The notes under the pieces: model-generated
Told to the model about the DNA's origin: nothing
What the model saw: the letters and a program-made list of their open reading frames with translations, nothing else
Databases searched by the model: none
Source: JBCBSZ01 sp039185015
GTDB taxonomy: Bacteria; Actinomycetota; Acidimicrobiia; Acidimicrobiales; Poriferisodalaceae
NCBI GenBank assembly: GCA_039185015.1
Contig: JBCDAU010000008.1
Span: 92,151-156,150 of the forward strand
Direction of reading: 5' to 3'
Length of the DNA: 64,000 nt
Translations under genes and position numbers: made by a program
Shown here: positions 7,658-17,071 of the stretch, one piece after another
Position numbering within the stretch: the stretch's first letter is position 1
Layout of the letters: each line of letters opens with the position of its first letter

Positions 7658-9136
7658 TCAGACGGGCTGGACGTTGTGGGCTTCCTGGCCCTTGCGGCCC
7701 GGCACGAGGTCGAACGACACGGCCTGCCCCTCGTCGAGCGAGCGGTGGCCGTTCCCGGCGATGTGGGAGTAGTGGACGAACACGTCCTGCTGGCCGTCCC
7801 GGGCGATGAAGCCGTAGCCCTTCTTGCGATCGAAGAACTTGACGGTGCCGCGGTTGGCATCGCTGCCGTTGCGAGGTCGACGCGGAGCCGACGCTCGATC
7901 CCGGTCAGCCCGCTTCGACCGCGGAGCCTTCGCCGTGGCGTCCCGCGATGGCGTCGGCCTCGGTGCGGCCGCCTCCTCGACCGGGCGGGGCGCCCGACGA
8001 GCGATGTCGGTCGTGATGGTGCGCAACTCGGACGCGTCCGGCGCGGCGACCTGCTGCTCGAGGCCCACCGCACGCTGGATGCGGCGCACTTCCTTCTTCT
8101 GGTCCGGCTGCACGAGCGAGACCACGACACCACCGGCGCCACCGCGAGCGGTTCGACCGGAGCGGTGGACGTAGGCCTTGTGGTCCTCCGGCGGATCGAA
8201 GTGGAGCACCGAGGCGACGTCGTCGACGTGGATGCCTCGGGCGGCGACGTCGGTGGCCACGAGCGCCTGGGCCTTGCCCCGACTGAAGTCGGCGAGCGCC
8301 TTGTTGCGCTGGTTCTGGTTGCGACCGCCGTGGATGGCGACGGCGTCGACGCCCTGCTTGCCGAGCTGACGGGCGAGGCGGTCGGCGCCGTGGCGGGTCC
8401 GGGTGAACACGATCGTCGGCCACGCGGCGGTGATCGCTTCGGCGGCGACACGGGCCCGGTCGGCACGCTCGACGTTCCAGAAGCGGTGCTCGGCGGCGGT
8501 GATGTCCGGGGTGGCGTCACCGACCTCGTGGCGAGCCGGATCGCGTTGGTAGGCCTCGGTGAGCTTGGCGATGTCGCCGTCGAGCGTCGCCGAGAACAGC
8601 AGCGTCTGTCGGTCGGACTGCGTCTGGTCGAGGATGCGCCGGACGGCCGGCAGGAAGCCCATGTCGGCCATGCGGTCGGCCTCGTCGAGCACGACCCGCT
8701 CGACGGCATCGAGCGACACGTCGCCGCCCTGGACGAGGTCCTCGAGCCGACCGGGGCAGGCGACGAGGACGTCGACGCCGCGGCGCAGCGCCGAGCGCTG
8801 CTTGCCGTAGCCGACGCCGCCGTAGACCACGTCGACCCGGACGGGTCCAGCGAAGCTCTTCAGCTCACTTGCGATCTGGTCGGCGAGCTCGCGGGTCGGG
8901 GCGAGGATGAGGCTGCGAGGTCGGCGCGACTCGGAGCGCTCCGCGAGCGCGACGAGCGGCACGCCGAAGGCGAGCGTCTTGCCGGAGCCGGTGGGCGCGC
9001 GACCACAGAGGTCGCGGCCGGCGAGGGTGTCGGCGATGGTGGCGGCCTGGATCTCGAACGGCTCGGTGATGCCGCGCGTGGCGAGGGCCGCGCAGATGCC
9101 GGCGGGGACGCCCAACTGGGCGAAGGTCGTGGACAC
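7658..9136 (-). CDS. DEAD-box RNA helicase with C-terminal cold-shock domain
   Basis: 492 residues. Helicase motifs in order: Q-motif region (EPFEIQAATI), motif I PTGSGKT, LAPTRELADQ, VLDEADRMADMGF (DEAD), SATL, VATDVAARGI and HRSGRTARGG. A basic linker (~385-425) leads to a cold-shock domain of about 65 residues with RNP1 KGYGFI and RNP2 VFVHY. The fusion joins ATP-driven RNA unwinding to single-strand RNA binding, as expected for ribosome assembly or mRNA remodelling in the cold. GTG start has an AAGGAG Shine-Dalgarno. The upstream region of about 300 bp is long and structured. Confidence 0.93.
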   Translation of the reverse strand: MSTTFAQLGVPAGICAALATRGITEPFEIQAATIADTLAGRDLCGRAPTGSGKTLAFGVPLVALAERSESRRPRSLILAPTRELADQIASELKSFAGPVRVDVVYGGVGYGKQRSALRRGVDVLVACPGRLEDLVQGGDVSLDAVERVVLDEADRMADMGFLPAVRRILDQTQSDRQTLLFSATLDGDIAKLTEAYQRDPARHEVGDATPDITAAEHRFWNVERADRARVAAEAITAAWPTIVFTRTRHGADRLARQLGKQGVDAVAIHGGRNQNQRNKALADFSRGKAQALVATDVAARGIHVDDVASVLHFDPPEDHKAYVHRSGRTARGGAGGVVVSLVQPDQKKEVRRIQRAVGLEQQVAAPDASELRTITTDIARRAPRPVEEAAAPRPTPSRDATAKAPRSKRADRDRASAPRRPRNGSDANRGTVKFFDRKKGYGFIARDGQQDVFVHYSHIAGNGHRSLDEGQAVSFDLVPGRKGQEAHNVQPV

Positions 9137-9274
9137 GGTGTCTCCTTGCCCGCGCGGACACGCGCTGCGGGCAGATCAGGGTTCGTTGCGCCTCGACGGA
9201 TGCGCCGAGGTCGTCGGATCGGGGGGTTGGGCGGTTCACGATGACCGGAGGAACCACGCCCGTCTGCGAACCCG

Positions 9275-9295
9275 CCGGATGGATGAGCCATCCGG
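9275..9295. other. hairpin in the region upstream of the helicase gene
   Basis: CCGGATGG-ATGAG-CCATCCGG gives a perfect 8-bp stem with a 5-base loop, about 140 nt upstream of the helicase GTG. Cold-shock genes often have long structured leaders, so this may be a 5'-UTR element of the helicase mRNA. The remaining 9137-9434 gap shows nothing else recognisable. Confidence 0.35.
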
Positions 9296-9434
9296 GCAGC
9301 TCCGGAGGGTAGCGGGATCAGACCGCAGGTCCTCCGGGTTGTGTCGTGCGACACGTCGCGCCGTCCGCGAACCGTTGTGACGCGTTGGTGGTCCGTTGCT
9401 CGATCGACCCCGCCCGGGGGCCGAAGCCCTTCCC

Positions 9435-10841
9435 ATGTTTCGAGGACCCGTTCTCGCCCGAGTGTCCATGCTGTTGCTCGGCGTCCTGCTCGCCGCCACG
9501 GCGGTCGTGCCCGTCGGTCTGCCCGATCGGACCGATGCGGCAGCGACCCTCGCTCCGACCGCCGACGTCGTCCGACCTTCCTCGTCGATGGTCGAGATGC
9601 TCGACGAGTCGCACTCCGGCGGCGTCGTCACCATGGCCGATCTCCGCCGGGACCTCCTCGGGGACGAGGGCCACCTCGCGACCGGCGCCGGCGTCGACGT
9701 CGCGCTGATCGACACGGGGGTCTCGCCGGTTCCTGGGCTCGACGGCGGCAACGTCCTCCACGGCCCCGACCTCTCGGGCGAGGGGTCCATCCCCGAGGTC
9801 GCCTACCTCGACACCTACGGCCACGGCACGCACATGGCCGGGATCATCGCGGGCACCCGTCCCGGCGCGGAGGGCATCGCCCCGCAGGCTCGGATCATCA
9901 GCATCAAGGTCGCAGGCGCCGACGGCATCACGACCGTGCCGCAGGTCGTCGCCGCGATCGACTGGGTGGTCGAGCATCGCAACGCCGACGGCATGAACAT
10001 CCGGGTCCTCAACCTGTCCCTGGGCCAGTCGGGAGTCTCGAACCACGAGGGCGACCTGCTGTCGGCCGCCGTCGAGCGGGCCTGGGATGCCGGCATCTTC
10101 GTCGTGGTCGCCGCCGGCAACTCCGGCAGCGGCCCGGGTCACCTGGACAGCCCGGCGATCGATCCGTACGTCCTCGCCGTCGGTGCCTCGGACTCCATGA
10201 GCAACGACGACATCGAGGAGCGGGTCATCCCCGACTGGTCGGCCCGCGGCGACGGGGACCGCAACCCCGATCTCGTCGCACCCGGCCGTTCGATCGCCTC
10301 CTACCGGGTGCCCGGTTCGACGATCGACGTCGCCGCCCCGCACGCCCGCCACGACGACGACTTCTTCCTCGGCTCGGGCACCTCGCAGTCGGCCGCGGTC
10401 ATGAGCGGTCTCGCGGCTGCGATCATCGCCCGCTACCCGTGGACGAACCCGGACCGCCTGAAGTGGACGATCGTCAAGGACGCCGAGTCGATCGACGGCT
10501 ACCGGAACCACGACGAGGGCCGGGGCCACGTCGAGGGCGACGACAGCATCGAGGGGCAGGCGGGCAACCGCACCCAGCGACACGCCCGTGCAGCCGGCAA
10601 CGGCACCGGCATCACCACCCCGAGCGGTGCGACCTGGTCGGGGGGTGGCTGGAACGGAGCGACGTGGGCCGGTGCCACCTGGAGTGGCGCCACCTGGTCC
10701 GGTGGCACCTGGTCGGGCGCCACGTGGTCGGGCGCCACGTGGTCAGGTGCCACCTGGTCCGGGGCGACCTGGTCCGGAGCGACATGGTCCGGTGCCACCT
10801 GGAGTGGCGCTACCTGGTCAGGGCACGGCTGGACCAACTGA
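9435..10841 (+). CDS. secreted S8 (subtilisin) peptidase with ATWSG repeat tail
   Basis: 468 residues from ATG 9435, which starts just before a signal peptide (basic MFRGPVLARV, then a Leu/Val-rich core). The catalytic triad is visible: Asp in DVALIDTGV, His in YGHGTHMAGIIAG and Ser in GSGTSQSAAVMSGLAA; the oxyanion Asn lies in VVAAGNSG. The last ~70 residues are Gly-Ala-Thr-Trp-Ser pentads. This tail is probably exposed and may bind cell wall or glycans (inference). Upstream in-frame codons from 9396 would put extra residues before the signal peptide and are rejected. Confidence 0.92.
   Translation: MFRGPVLARVSMLLLGVLLAATAVVPVGLPDRTDAAATLAPTADVVRPSSSMVEMLDESHSGGVVTMADLRRDLLGDEGHLATGAGVDVALIDTGVSPVPGLDGGNVLHGPDLSGEGSIPEVAYLDTYGHGTHMAGIIAGTRPGAEGIAPQARIISIKVAGADGITTVPQVVAAIDWVVEHRNADGMNIRVLNLSLGQSGVSNHEGDLLSAAVERAWDAGIFVVVAAGNSGSGPGHLDSPAIDPYVLAVGASDSMSNDDIEERVIPDWSARGDGDRNPDLVAPGRSIASYRVPGSTIDVAAPHARHDDDFFLGSGTSQSAAVMSGLAAAIIARYPWTNPDRLKWTIVKDAESIDGYRNHDEGRGHVEGDDSIEGQAGNRTQRHARAAGNGTGITTPSGATWSGGGWNGATWAGATWSGATWSGGTWSGATWSGATWSGATWSGATWSGATWSGATWSGATWSGHGWTN
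10629..10823 (+). repeat. 15-bp coding tandem repeat (13 pentapeptides, mostly ATWSG)
   Basis: Thirteen consecutive 15-bp units encode ATWSG or variants (GGWNG, ATWAG, GTWSG) at the C-terminus of the S8 peptidase. Third codon positions vary between units while Trp is invariant, which points to protein-level selection rather than very recent slippage. Confidence 0.9.
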
Positions 10842-10935
10842 ACCGGAACCGGGTTCGCCGGCGGGCGGGGTGTGTGGTGCGCCCCGCCCGTTCGGCGCGT
10901 CCGGGATCGGCGCCTGGCGCGGCCAGACTGACCGG

Positions 10936-11907
10936 ATGGAGGTCGACCAGGAGCGGGCCGAACGCCGGGCGTGGTTCGTCCGGGCGTGCGAGGAGCTGCA
11001 CGGCAGGTACACCGGGCTGACCGATGGCGCTCCGGCCGGTTACATCCCGCAACTGGCCGAGGTCGACCCGGACCGCTTCGCGATCGCCGCGATGACCGCC
11101 GACGGTGACAGCGTGGGCATCGGCGACACCGACCATCCCTTCACGATCCAGTCGATCTCGAAGCTGCTCGCCTTCGGACTGGCGCTCGAGGCGCACGGAC
11201 GCGAGGCCGTGCTCCAACGGGTCGGGGTGGCGCCCACCGGTGACCCGTTCAACTCGATCGAGCTCGACGAGGAGCACGGTCGTGCCCCGAATCCGATGGT
11301 GAACTCGGGAGCGATCGCCGTCACGGACCTCGTCCCCGGCGAGGGCCTCGACGGGCGCATCGAGGCCCTGCGTGCGATGTTCGCCCGCTACCTCGGACAT
11401 CCGCCGGAGATCGACCGGTCGGTGTGGGAGAGCGAGCGGGCCACCGGCCACCGGAACCGGGCGATCGCCCACCTCCTGCTCGGGCGGGGCATCATCACCG
11501 ACCGGGTCGACGAGACGCTCGACCTCTACTTCGGCCAGTGCTCGGTGCTCGTGACCGCCGCCGAGCTGGCGATGATCGCCGCCACGATCGCCAACCATGG
11601 TGTCCATCCGGTCTCCGGCGAGCACGTCGTTGCCCCAACGATCGCTCGGGACATGATGACCGTGGCCCTGACCTGCGGGATGTACGACTACGCCGGCGAG
11701 TGGGCCTTCACGGTCGGGATCCCGGCCAAGAGCGGCGTCGGCGGCGGCATCCTCGGTGTCCTGCCCGGAGCGGCCGGCATCGCCACGTTCTCCCCTCGCC
11801 TCGACGACCACGGCCACAGCGTGCGGGGCCTGCGCGTGTTCGAGGACCTGAGCCGGACCTTCGACCTCCACCTCTTCGACCCCGACCGCCCCTGGTACCG
11901 GAGGTGA
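10936..11907 (+). CDS. glsA: glutaminase
   Basis: 323 residues, the normal length for the serine-dependent glutaminase family (beta-lactamase fold). Diagnostic motifs are FTIQSISK (catalytic Ser-x-x-Lys), NPMVNSGAI, FGQCSVLVTAAELAMIAATIANHGVHP and PAKSGVGGGI. It hydrolyses L-glutamine to glutamate and ammonia in the cytoplasm. ATG 10936 (MEVDQERAERR) is chosen over earlier codons because the upstream frame overlaps the protease gene and matches nothing; CAGACT 6 bases before it could be a -10 box. The stop lies 3 bp from that of the convergent SDR gene. Confidence 0.92.
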   Translation: MEVDQERAERRAWFVRACEELHGRYTGLTDGAPAGYIPQLAEVDPDRFAIAAMTADGDSVGIGDTDHPFTIQSISKLLAFGLALEAHGREAVLQRVGVAPTGDPFNSIELDEEHGRAPNPMVNSGAIAVTDLVPGEGLDGRIEALRAMFARYLGHPPEIDRSVWESERATGHRNRAIAHLLLGRGIITDRVDETLDLYFGQCSVLVTAAELAMIAATIANHGVHPVSGEHVVAPTIARDMMTVALTCGMYDYAGEWAFTVGIPAKSGVGGGILGVLPGAAGIATFSPRLDDHGHSVRGLRVFEDLSRTFDLHLFDPDRPWYRR

Positions 11908-11910
11908 GCG

Positions 11911-12639
11911 TCAAGTGAGGTGACGACCACCGTCGACGAGGAGTCGCTGGCCGGTGACGAAGCTCGCCTCGTCGGAGCAGAAGAACGCCACCGCCGCCGC
12001 CACGTCGGCCGGCACGCCCATCCGGCCCGACGGGACGGTCCGCCGATACTCCTCGACCGCCTCGGCGGGAACGACGGCGTGGCGCTCCACCGGCACGAAC
12101 CCGGGGGCGACGGAGTTGACGGTGATGCCGTGCGGGGCAGCTTCGAGCGCCCAGGCCCGCATCAGCCCGGCCTGCGCCGACTTCGCCGTGACGTAGGCGG
12201 CCCGGTGCGACGGGGTCTTGGTCACGACCTCGGAGTCGATGTGCACGATCCGGCCCCCACCGCGGGACCGGAAGCGGTCGAGCAGCGCTCGGCACACCAG
12301 CAGCGGGCTCTTCACGAAGACGTCGAGCTCATCGGTGACCTCACGCCAACCGGTCGCCTCGATCGATCCGTCCGGTTGCGGGCCGGTGGCGTTGAGCACC
12401 GCCGCCCCGATGGGGGCGATCGCCTCGGCCTGCGCCACGGCGTCGGCCACGGCCACCTCGTCGGTGGCATCGCCGATGACCGCCACGGCCTGACCACCGG
12501 TGGCCTGGATGGCGGCGCAGGTCTCGGTCGCCGTCGCCTCGTCGAGATCGTTCACGGCGACGACCCAGCCGTCCGCAGCGAGCCGCTCACAGATCGCACG
12601 GCCGAGGCCCTTGGCCCCACCGGTGACGAGCGCCGACAT
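11911..12639 (-). CDS. SDR family oxidoreductase
   Basis: 242 residues from ATG 12639 (MSALVTGGAKGLG). Cofactor loop TGGAKGLG, HIDSE around the catalytic serine, YVTAK (Tyr-x3-Lys), and the common C-terminal SDEASFVTGQRLLVDGG. The NAG motif is ATG here. Other in-frame starts exist at 12654 and 12669, but the sequence upstream of 12654 carries an indel relative to its duplicated copy at 17.1 kb, so it is probably not coding. Substrate unknown. Confidence 0.85.
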   Translation of the reverse strand: MSALVTGGAKGLGRAICERLAADGWVVAVNDLDEATATETCAAIQATGGQAVAVIGDATDEVAVADAVAQAEAIAPIGAAVLNATGPQPDGSIEATGWREVTDELDVFVKSPLLVCRALLDRFRSRGGGRIVHIDSEVVTKTPSHRAAYVTAKSAQAGLMRAWALEAAPHGITVNSVAPGFVPVERHAVVPAEAVEEYRRTVPSGRMGVPADVAAAVAFFCSDEASFVTGQRLLVDGGRHLT

Positions 12640-12672
12640 GTCCTCCGAAGGCATGCGGCAGTGTGACACCCC
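12614..12672. repeat. imperfect direct repeat, left copy (SDR start region)
   Basis: 59 bp spanning the SDR start, from GCCCCACCGGTGACG to GTGTGACACCCC. It matches 17072-17131 at roughly 85-90% identity by eye, including sequence upstream of the start codon. The two copies flank the TIR/propeller gene pair. Confidence 0.75.
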
Positions 12673-12688
12673 GGAGGCCGGGCTCGGC

Positions 12689-14863
12689 TCAGGGTTGGCC
12701 GTACAAGCCGAAGGTCTCGGCTGCGGCGAGCCGAGCCATCGCTTCGCCCGCCATCAGCTCGTTGCTCGGCAGAGGAGGCATCAGGAACTGCGCGAGCATG
12801 CCGGTTCGAGTCACGACGTAGACCTGCGAACCCATCACTTCGAGATCGAAGATGTCGCCGGACACCGGCGTCAGCCGCCGCTGCGGAGTGATGTTGCCGG
12901 ACGGCCATGCTACGACGCTGCCGTCGGCCAGTCCGGTGAGAACGATGTCACCGGCGGGCCCGAATGCGCTTGCCCTGGACCGGTACGTCGGCTCCAACTC
13001 GAAGCCACCTGCCTGCCATCGGTAGGAGCTGTCCTCGGCAACGGCCAGTGAGTTGCATCCGATCTGACCGACTCGCTGTCCGTACGGGTGGAGCCATGCG
13101 TTCGCGGACACTGCGAGCCCGGACCAGCGTCCCGCACACGGGATGCCCTGGCCTCCTATCACCGCACTGGCTCCAGCCTCGTCGACCCGAGCGAGGGTCC
13201 CGTTGACCGAGATCATGACGAGGCCGACGGACTCCACGTAGGCGACGGGCTGAGCGGTGAGCTCGAAGGGAAGAGGCACGAGTTGTGCTACACGGCCGTT
13301 GCCGACATCGATGATGGCGAGGCCATCGTCACAGGAGACCACCGCACGTTGCTCATCGACGAAGACCGGCAGGCGACCTGAGCAGGAGAGGTCGATGTGC
13401 GTCACGGTCTGGGCGCCGAGATCGAGAGCCGCCAACGTGTCCGCCCCGGAGACCAGGATCATCGAGCGCTCCGTGTTGATCTCGGCGCTGAACCCGACAA
13501 GCCCGAGCTCGAACGCATCGTCGACCCGGCCGTTGGGATCAACCTTGAGGAGCCGGCCGGCTTCCTCCAACACCCAGACATGTTCGCTGAGGGACGGGAG
13601 CACCGTACGGAACCGGAGGCCGGGGTCGTCGATCAAGACGGTTCCGTCCCGGACCCGCCAACTAACGACCACGCTGGTCGCAGAACCCCAGAGCTGGCTC
13701 GAATCATCCGACCAAGCGATGTCGTGGAGCTGTTCATCGACGCCCTCCAACCGAGCGATCCTCCGGCCGGTTTCAACGTCATAGACGTCGACACCCTCGG
13801 CGCCCATCGCGGCGACCATCCGGCGGTCCGGACTCCGACGGGCGAGCGTGGCATGCCGCTCGAGTGTGATCACTCGCTCCAGTTCGCCGTCGCTCGCTAC
13901 CTCGATGCCGCCAGCTCGGAGAGCAAGGCCGGACAGGTCCACCAGTTGCACGTCGGCTGGGGCTGGCAGCCGGACGTCGATCGCAGCCGCTGAGCGGACG
14001 AACCCGTTGCCGGCCGAATCCAGCACCGCCACCTCGTCCCCAACCGGCATGTATGCGAAGCGAAGCCCCGTCCCGCTCGGCACGTCGAAGGCGTCGACGG
14101 GCGTCCGGACATCGAGAGTCAGGGTCATCGGGGATGCGTCGAACGCGGCTTCGCCGCCGCCGAGGCCGGCGACGATCTCGAGCGCCTCGTAGACCTCGGC
14201 TCGAGCGACAGCACGACGATCCGAGAGCTCCTCAGTGCGTCGAAGGAGCAGCGCAGTCGTCGCTTCGTCATCCTCGTCGATCTCGTCGAGGCGTCCCGCC
14301 GAGCCGATCGCCATGAGAAGGACCAAGGCCCCGAGCGCCAGGGCGGCACTCCGAACGCGGAGCCGGCGTTGGCTCGCCACCACGAACTCCTCGACGAGGG
14401 CCGCTCGTGCATCAGAGGGCCTCGCCGCTGATCGGAGGCGTCGATTCTCGCGTGCCGACAGCAGCGCCCGGCGTGGCCGACCCCGACGTTCCCACGTCCG
14501 GGCGCTTCCGAGCAGCATCCGAGCAGCACGCTCTTCGCGACCTTCCTGTCCGACACCATCTGCGACAACGTGCGCAGCCAGCGCGGGATCGCTTCCGACC
14601 TCGACGTCGAGGATGCGAACGCCGAGTCGCTGAGCGAAGCTCACCTCCGACGCACAGTTCTCCGACTGTTCGAAGTGTGGGGATCGGCACCTGACCAGCA
14701 CGGCAGCCCGTTCGATTCCGTCCTTCACCTCTTCGAGCCATGGCAACGCCACTGTCAGCTTGCGCCGGTCGAGCCAGGGGTCGACGCCTGCGACTACCAG
14801 AGCAACTTCGAAGTGGTCGACCCACACAGCATCTCGCCTGCTGTAGGACACGAACGCATCCAT
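12689..14863 (-). CDS. TIR domain / TM / beta-propeller membrane protein
   Basis: 724 residues from ATG 14863 (MDAFVSYSRRD, a typical TIR start), 1 nt after the stop of the upstream partner (TGA-C-ATG), so translation is coupled. TIR domain ~1-90: FVSYSRRD, GVDPWLDRRKL, and SENCASE, where Glu73 takes the place of the NADase catalytic Glu. The ~115-170 linker (TWERRGRPRRALLSARE, EEFVVASQ) resembles linkers in nSTAND/TIR-WD40 proteins. TM ~172-189, then ~500 residues of WD40/PQQ-like blades. Predicted topology: TIR inside, propeller outside. Likely an NAD-cleaving immune or signalling receptor; role inferred. Confidence 0.82.
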   Translation of the reverse strand: MDAFVSYSRRDAVWVDHFEVALVVAGVDPWLDRRKLTVALPWLEEVKDGIERAAVLVRCRSPHFEQSENCASEVSFAQRLGVRILDVEVGSDPALAAHVVADGVGQEGREERAARMLLGSARTWERRGRPRRALLSARENRRLRSAARPSDARAALVEEFVVASQRRLRVRSAALALGALVLLMAIGSAGRLDEIDEDDEATTALLLRRTEELSDRRAVARAEVYEALEIVAGLGGGEAAFDASPMTLTLDVRTPVDAFDVPSGTGLRFAYMPVGDEVAVLDSAGNGFVRSAAAIDVRLPAPADVQLVDLSGLALRAGGIEVASDGELERVITLERHATLARRSPDRRMVAAMGAEGVDVYDVETGRRIARLEGVDEQLHDIAWSDDSSQLWGSATSVVVSWRVRDGTVLIDDPGLRFRTVLPSLSEHVWVLEEAGRLLKVDPNGRVDDAFELGLVGFSAEINTERSMILVSGADTLAALDLGAQTVTHIDLSCSGRLPVFVDEQRAVVSCDDGLAIIDVGNGRVAQLVPLPFELTAQPVAYVESVGLVMISVNGTLARVDEAGASAVIGGQGIPCAGRWSGLAVSANAWLHPYGQRVGQIGCNSLAVAEDSSYRWQAGGFELEPTYRSRASAFGPAGDIVLTGLADGSVVAWPSGNITPQRRLTPVSGDIFDLEVMGSQVYVVTRTGMLAQFLMPPLPSNELMAGEAMARLAAAETFGLYGQP

Positions 14864-14864
14864 G

Positions 14865-16955
14865 TCAGCTGTGCTCGCACTCGACGAGTGCCAGAGCATC
14901 CCGGGCTTCAGCGGCGATGTTCTGGAGCTGCAGGTCCTGCCAGCAGCCCTGCGACAGATCGATGAAGGCGCTGACCAAGACGTCCGGATCGCTGCAACCT
15001 CGGCAATCCCTGAGCTTCCACCAGCCCGCCGCTGTCTCGACCCACACCTGCTCGCCGAAGGTCGCGCTCATGACGGACGAAGGGTCGGGAACCGCGGTGG
15101 CCAGTGCAATCTGCGGGAGGGTTCGGCCGAGAGGATCCGTGTCGACGAGGAGAATCTCCCCGTCGGAAGTTGAGCTGACGAGGCTCGCTCCATCGGCCGA
15201 AGCCACGGCGGCCGTGAGCTCCACCGACAGCGCTCCCTGTAGGGCGTCGAGTTCCGGCGCGGGCAACACTCGTCCCCGACGGGCGGAGTCGGGAGCTTCG
15301 TCCCGCGGCCCCTCCGGGACGCGCCACACCGAACTCTGGCTGCCAAGGCAGGCGATTTCGCTCCCGTCCGCGGCGAGACTGATCTCCTGGAGGCCGGAGA
15401 CGTCACGACACAGCTCGCCGAGGAGCAGGCCCGTCCGCAAGTCGTATACCTGAACCCCGAGCGCCGCGCTGGACACGACAATTCGACTCTCGCCAACGAC
15501 GAGCATCATGTTCGTGCTCGCCGGGGCAGTGATGCCCAGCGGAGTTGCGTCCGTCGTCGTCACGGACCAGACCTGGTCTCCAGGCCCAGCGACGAACACC
15601 GTCGCCGTCTGTGCTGAGATCGCCGCTGCAGCGCCGAGATCCCTGTCGACATCGATGGAGCGGGTGACGTTCGTGGCGGGCTGTCCAACGATCATCTCGT
15701 ACCGTCCGTCGCGGCTGATCACGACCGCCGGGTAGTCGTCCCACACGGCGCGCAGGGACACGACGTCGCTGAACGCCACGGTGTGGCGGACGATCGATCC
15801 GTCAGGAGCGATGAACACCGCTTCGGTCTCCGTGAGGGCCCCGATGTTCCCACTGTGCGTCAGCCAGACATCGAAGGCGACTTCGTCGAGGAGCTGATGC
15901 CGGACTCCAGCGTCGTCGACGAGCACGACACCATCCGGACCGGCGGCCACAACGGCACCGTCAAGCGCATCGAACCACATGAAGTCGCCTGCGAGATCGA
16001 GAGGGCTCACCTGCGATCCAGATCGGAGGTCGACGACCGCGGCCGACACGCGTCCGCGCTCGTCGGTGCTGGACACGATGGCCCGGTCGGGTGCCAGGAT
16101 CTCGACGTCTCGGATGAACGAGGTCCGAGGCAGGTCGGCTACCGGGACACCCCACGGCTGACCGACAAGGCGTGCCAGGCGCTCCCTCGCCACACCGGAC
16201 CTCTGTCCCTCGGTCACGAGCAGTGAGGCAGCCGACATCGCTGACCAGTGCGGCAGGTCTCGTTCGATACCCATGGCCTCGACGATCTGGGCCGTGGCCC
16301 TGTTCGCCTCCCGGCCCTCGACGATCCGAAAGAACGCAGGCACCGCGGCGGCGATGCCGGCGACGAGGACTGCGGCCGCTCCGAGTCCGACCAGTCGGCG
16401 CCGCCGACGTACTGCTATCGAGCGTGCGATCGACGCGTCGAGGTACCGGATTTCCACGGCGCCGACATCGCCTCCGCCGACCTCCACGGAGCGCCGAAAC
16501 TTCTGCAGCTCGCTGATCCGCGACGGGTTCTCGATCAATGATCGAATCGGCCGACCCTCCTGCTCCCAGAGCCTCGACTTCTCCGTGATCTCACGGCCGA
16601 GTTGATGGAGGTCGGCGTCGAAAGTGATGGCAGCCAGGAGCTGCCCTCGGCCTCTGGCGGAGTTCTCCCAGGAGATCCAGTGCAGTTCGGCGAGGCGTTG
16701 GGGCACCGAGTCCGGCAAAGGGCCGTCGCAAATGGGTATGAACCGCGCATCGGGGATGGCGCTGAGCGAGGCGCGCCAGGACGCGTCCAGCAGCGCTGTC
16801 CCGGAGATGACGACGATGACCACCGGCTCTCCGTGGTCAGGGCCAACGATGATCCCGGCCTCGGCGAGCGACGCAGCGATGTCCGCCCGCAGCGTCTCGT
16901 CGAGCTCGCAAGACAGGATCGATACCGTGATCGACTGTCCTGCCAATCCGCCCAC
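14865..16955 (-). CDS. degenerate TIR-like / TM / beta-propeller partner protein
   Basis: Same architecture as the next gene. TIR-like fold ~8-105 (ITVSILSCELDETLRADIAASL, VVIVVISGTALLDASW, RFIPICDG), the homologous linker (LWEQEGRPIRSL, EIRYLDAS), TM ~188-208, then a ~480-residue propeller. At the position where TIR enzymes have W-x-x-E the sequence is WRASL, so the catalytic Glu appears missing. Start GTG 16955 is chosen because GGGAG lies 5 bases before it and the fold begins at once; the longer frame to 17078 runs into the duplicated repeat. The gene ends 1 nt before its active-looking paralogue, suggesting a regulatory/catalytic pair. Confidence 0.75.
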   Translation of the reverse strand: MGGLAGQSITVSILSCELDETLRADIAASLAEAGIIVGPDHGEPVVIVVISGTALLDASWRASLSAIPDARFIPICDGPLPDSVPQRLAELHWISWENSARGRGQLLAAITFDADLHQLGREITEKSRLWEQEGRPIRSLIENPSRISELQKFRRSVEVGGGDVGAVEIRYLDASIARSIAVRRRRRLVGLGAAAVLVAGIAAAVPAFFRIVEGREANRATAQIVEAMGIERDLPHWSAMSAASLLVTEGQRSGVARERLARLVGQPWGVPVADLPRTSFIRDVEILAPDRAIVSSTDERGRVSAAVVDLRSGSQVSPLDLAGDFMWFDALDGAVVAAGPDGVVLVDDAGVRHQLLDEVAFDVWLTHSGNIGALTETEAVFIAPDGSIVRHTVAFSDVVSLRAVWDDYPAVVISRDGRYEMIVGQPATNVTRSIDVDRDLGAAAAISAQTATVFVAGPGDQVWSVTTTDATPLGITAPASTNMMLVVGESRIVVSSAALGVQVYDLRTGLLLGELCRDVSGLQEISLAADGSEIACLGSQSSVWRVPEGPRDEAPDSARRGRVLPAPELDALQGALSVELTAAVASADGASLVSSTSDGEILLVDTDPLGRTLPQIALATAVPDPSSVMSATFGEQVWVETAAGWWKLRDCRGCSDPDVLVSAFIDLSQGCWQDLQLQNIAAEARDALALVECEHS

Positions 16956-17071
16956 CGACGCTCCCGCCTCGCATCCAGAGCGAGGGTCCCACACCGCAGC
17001 TAGGACAAGCTCAGGTAACGCCTCACTCTCCGCTGTCAACGCTGACGACCTCGACGCCGACGGAGCCCGTT

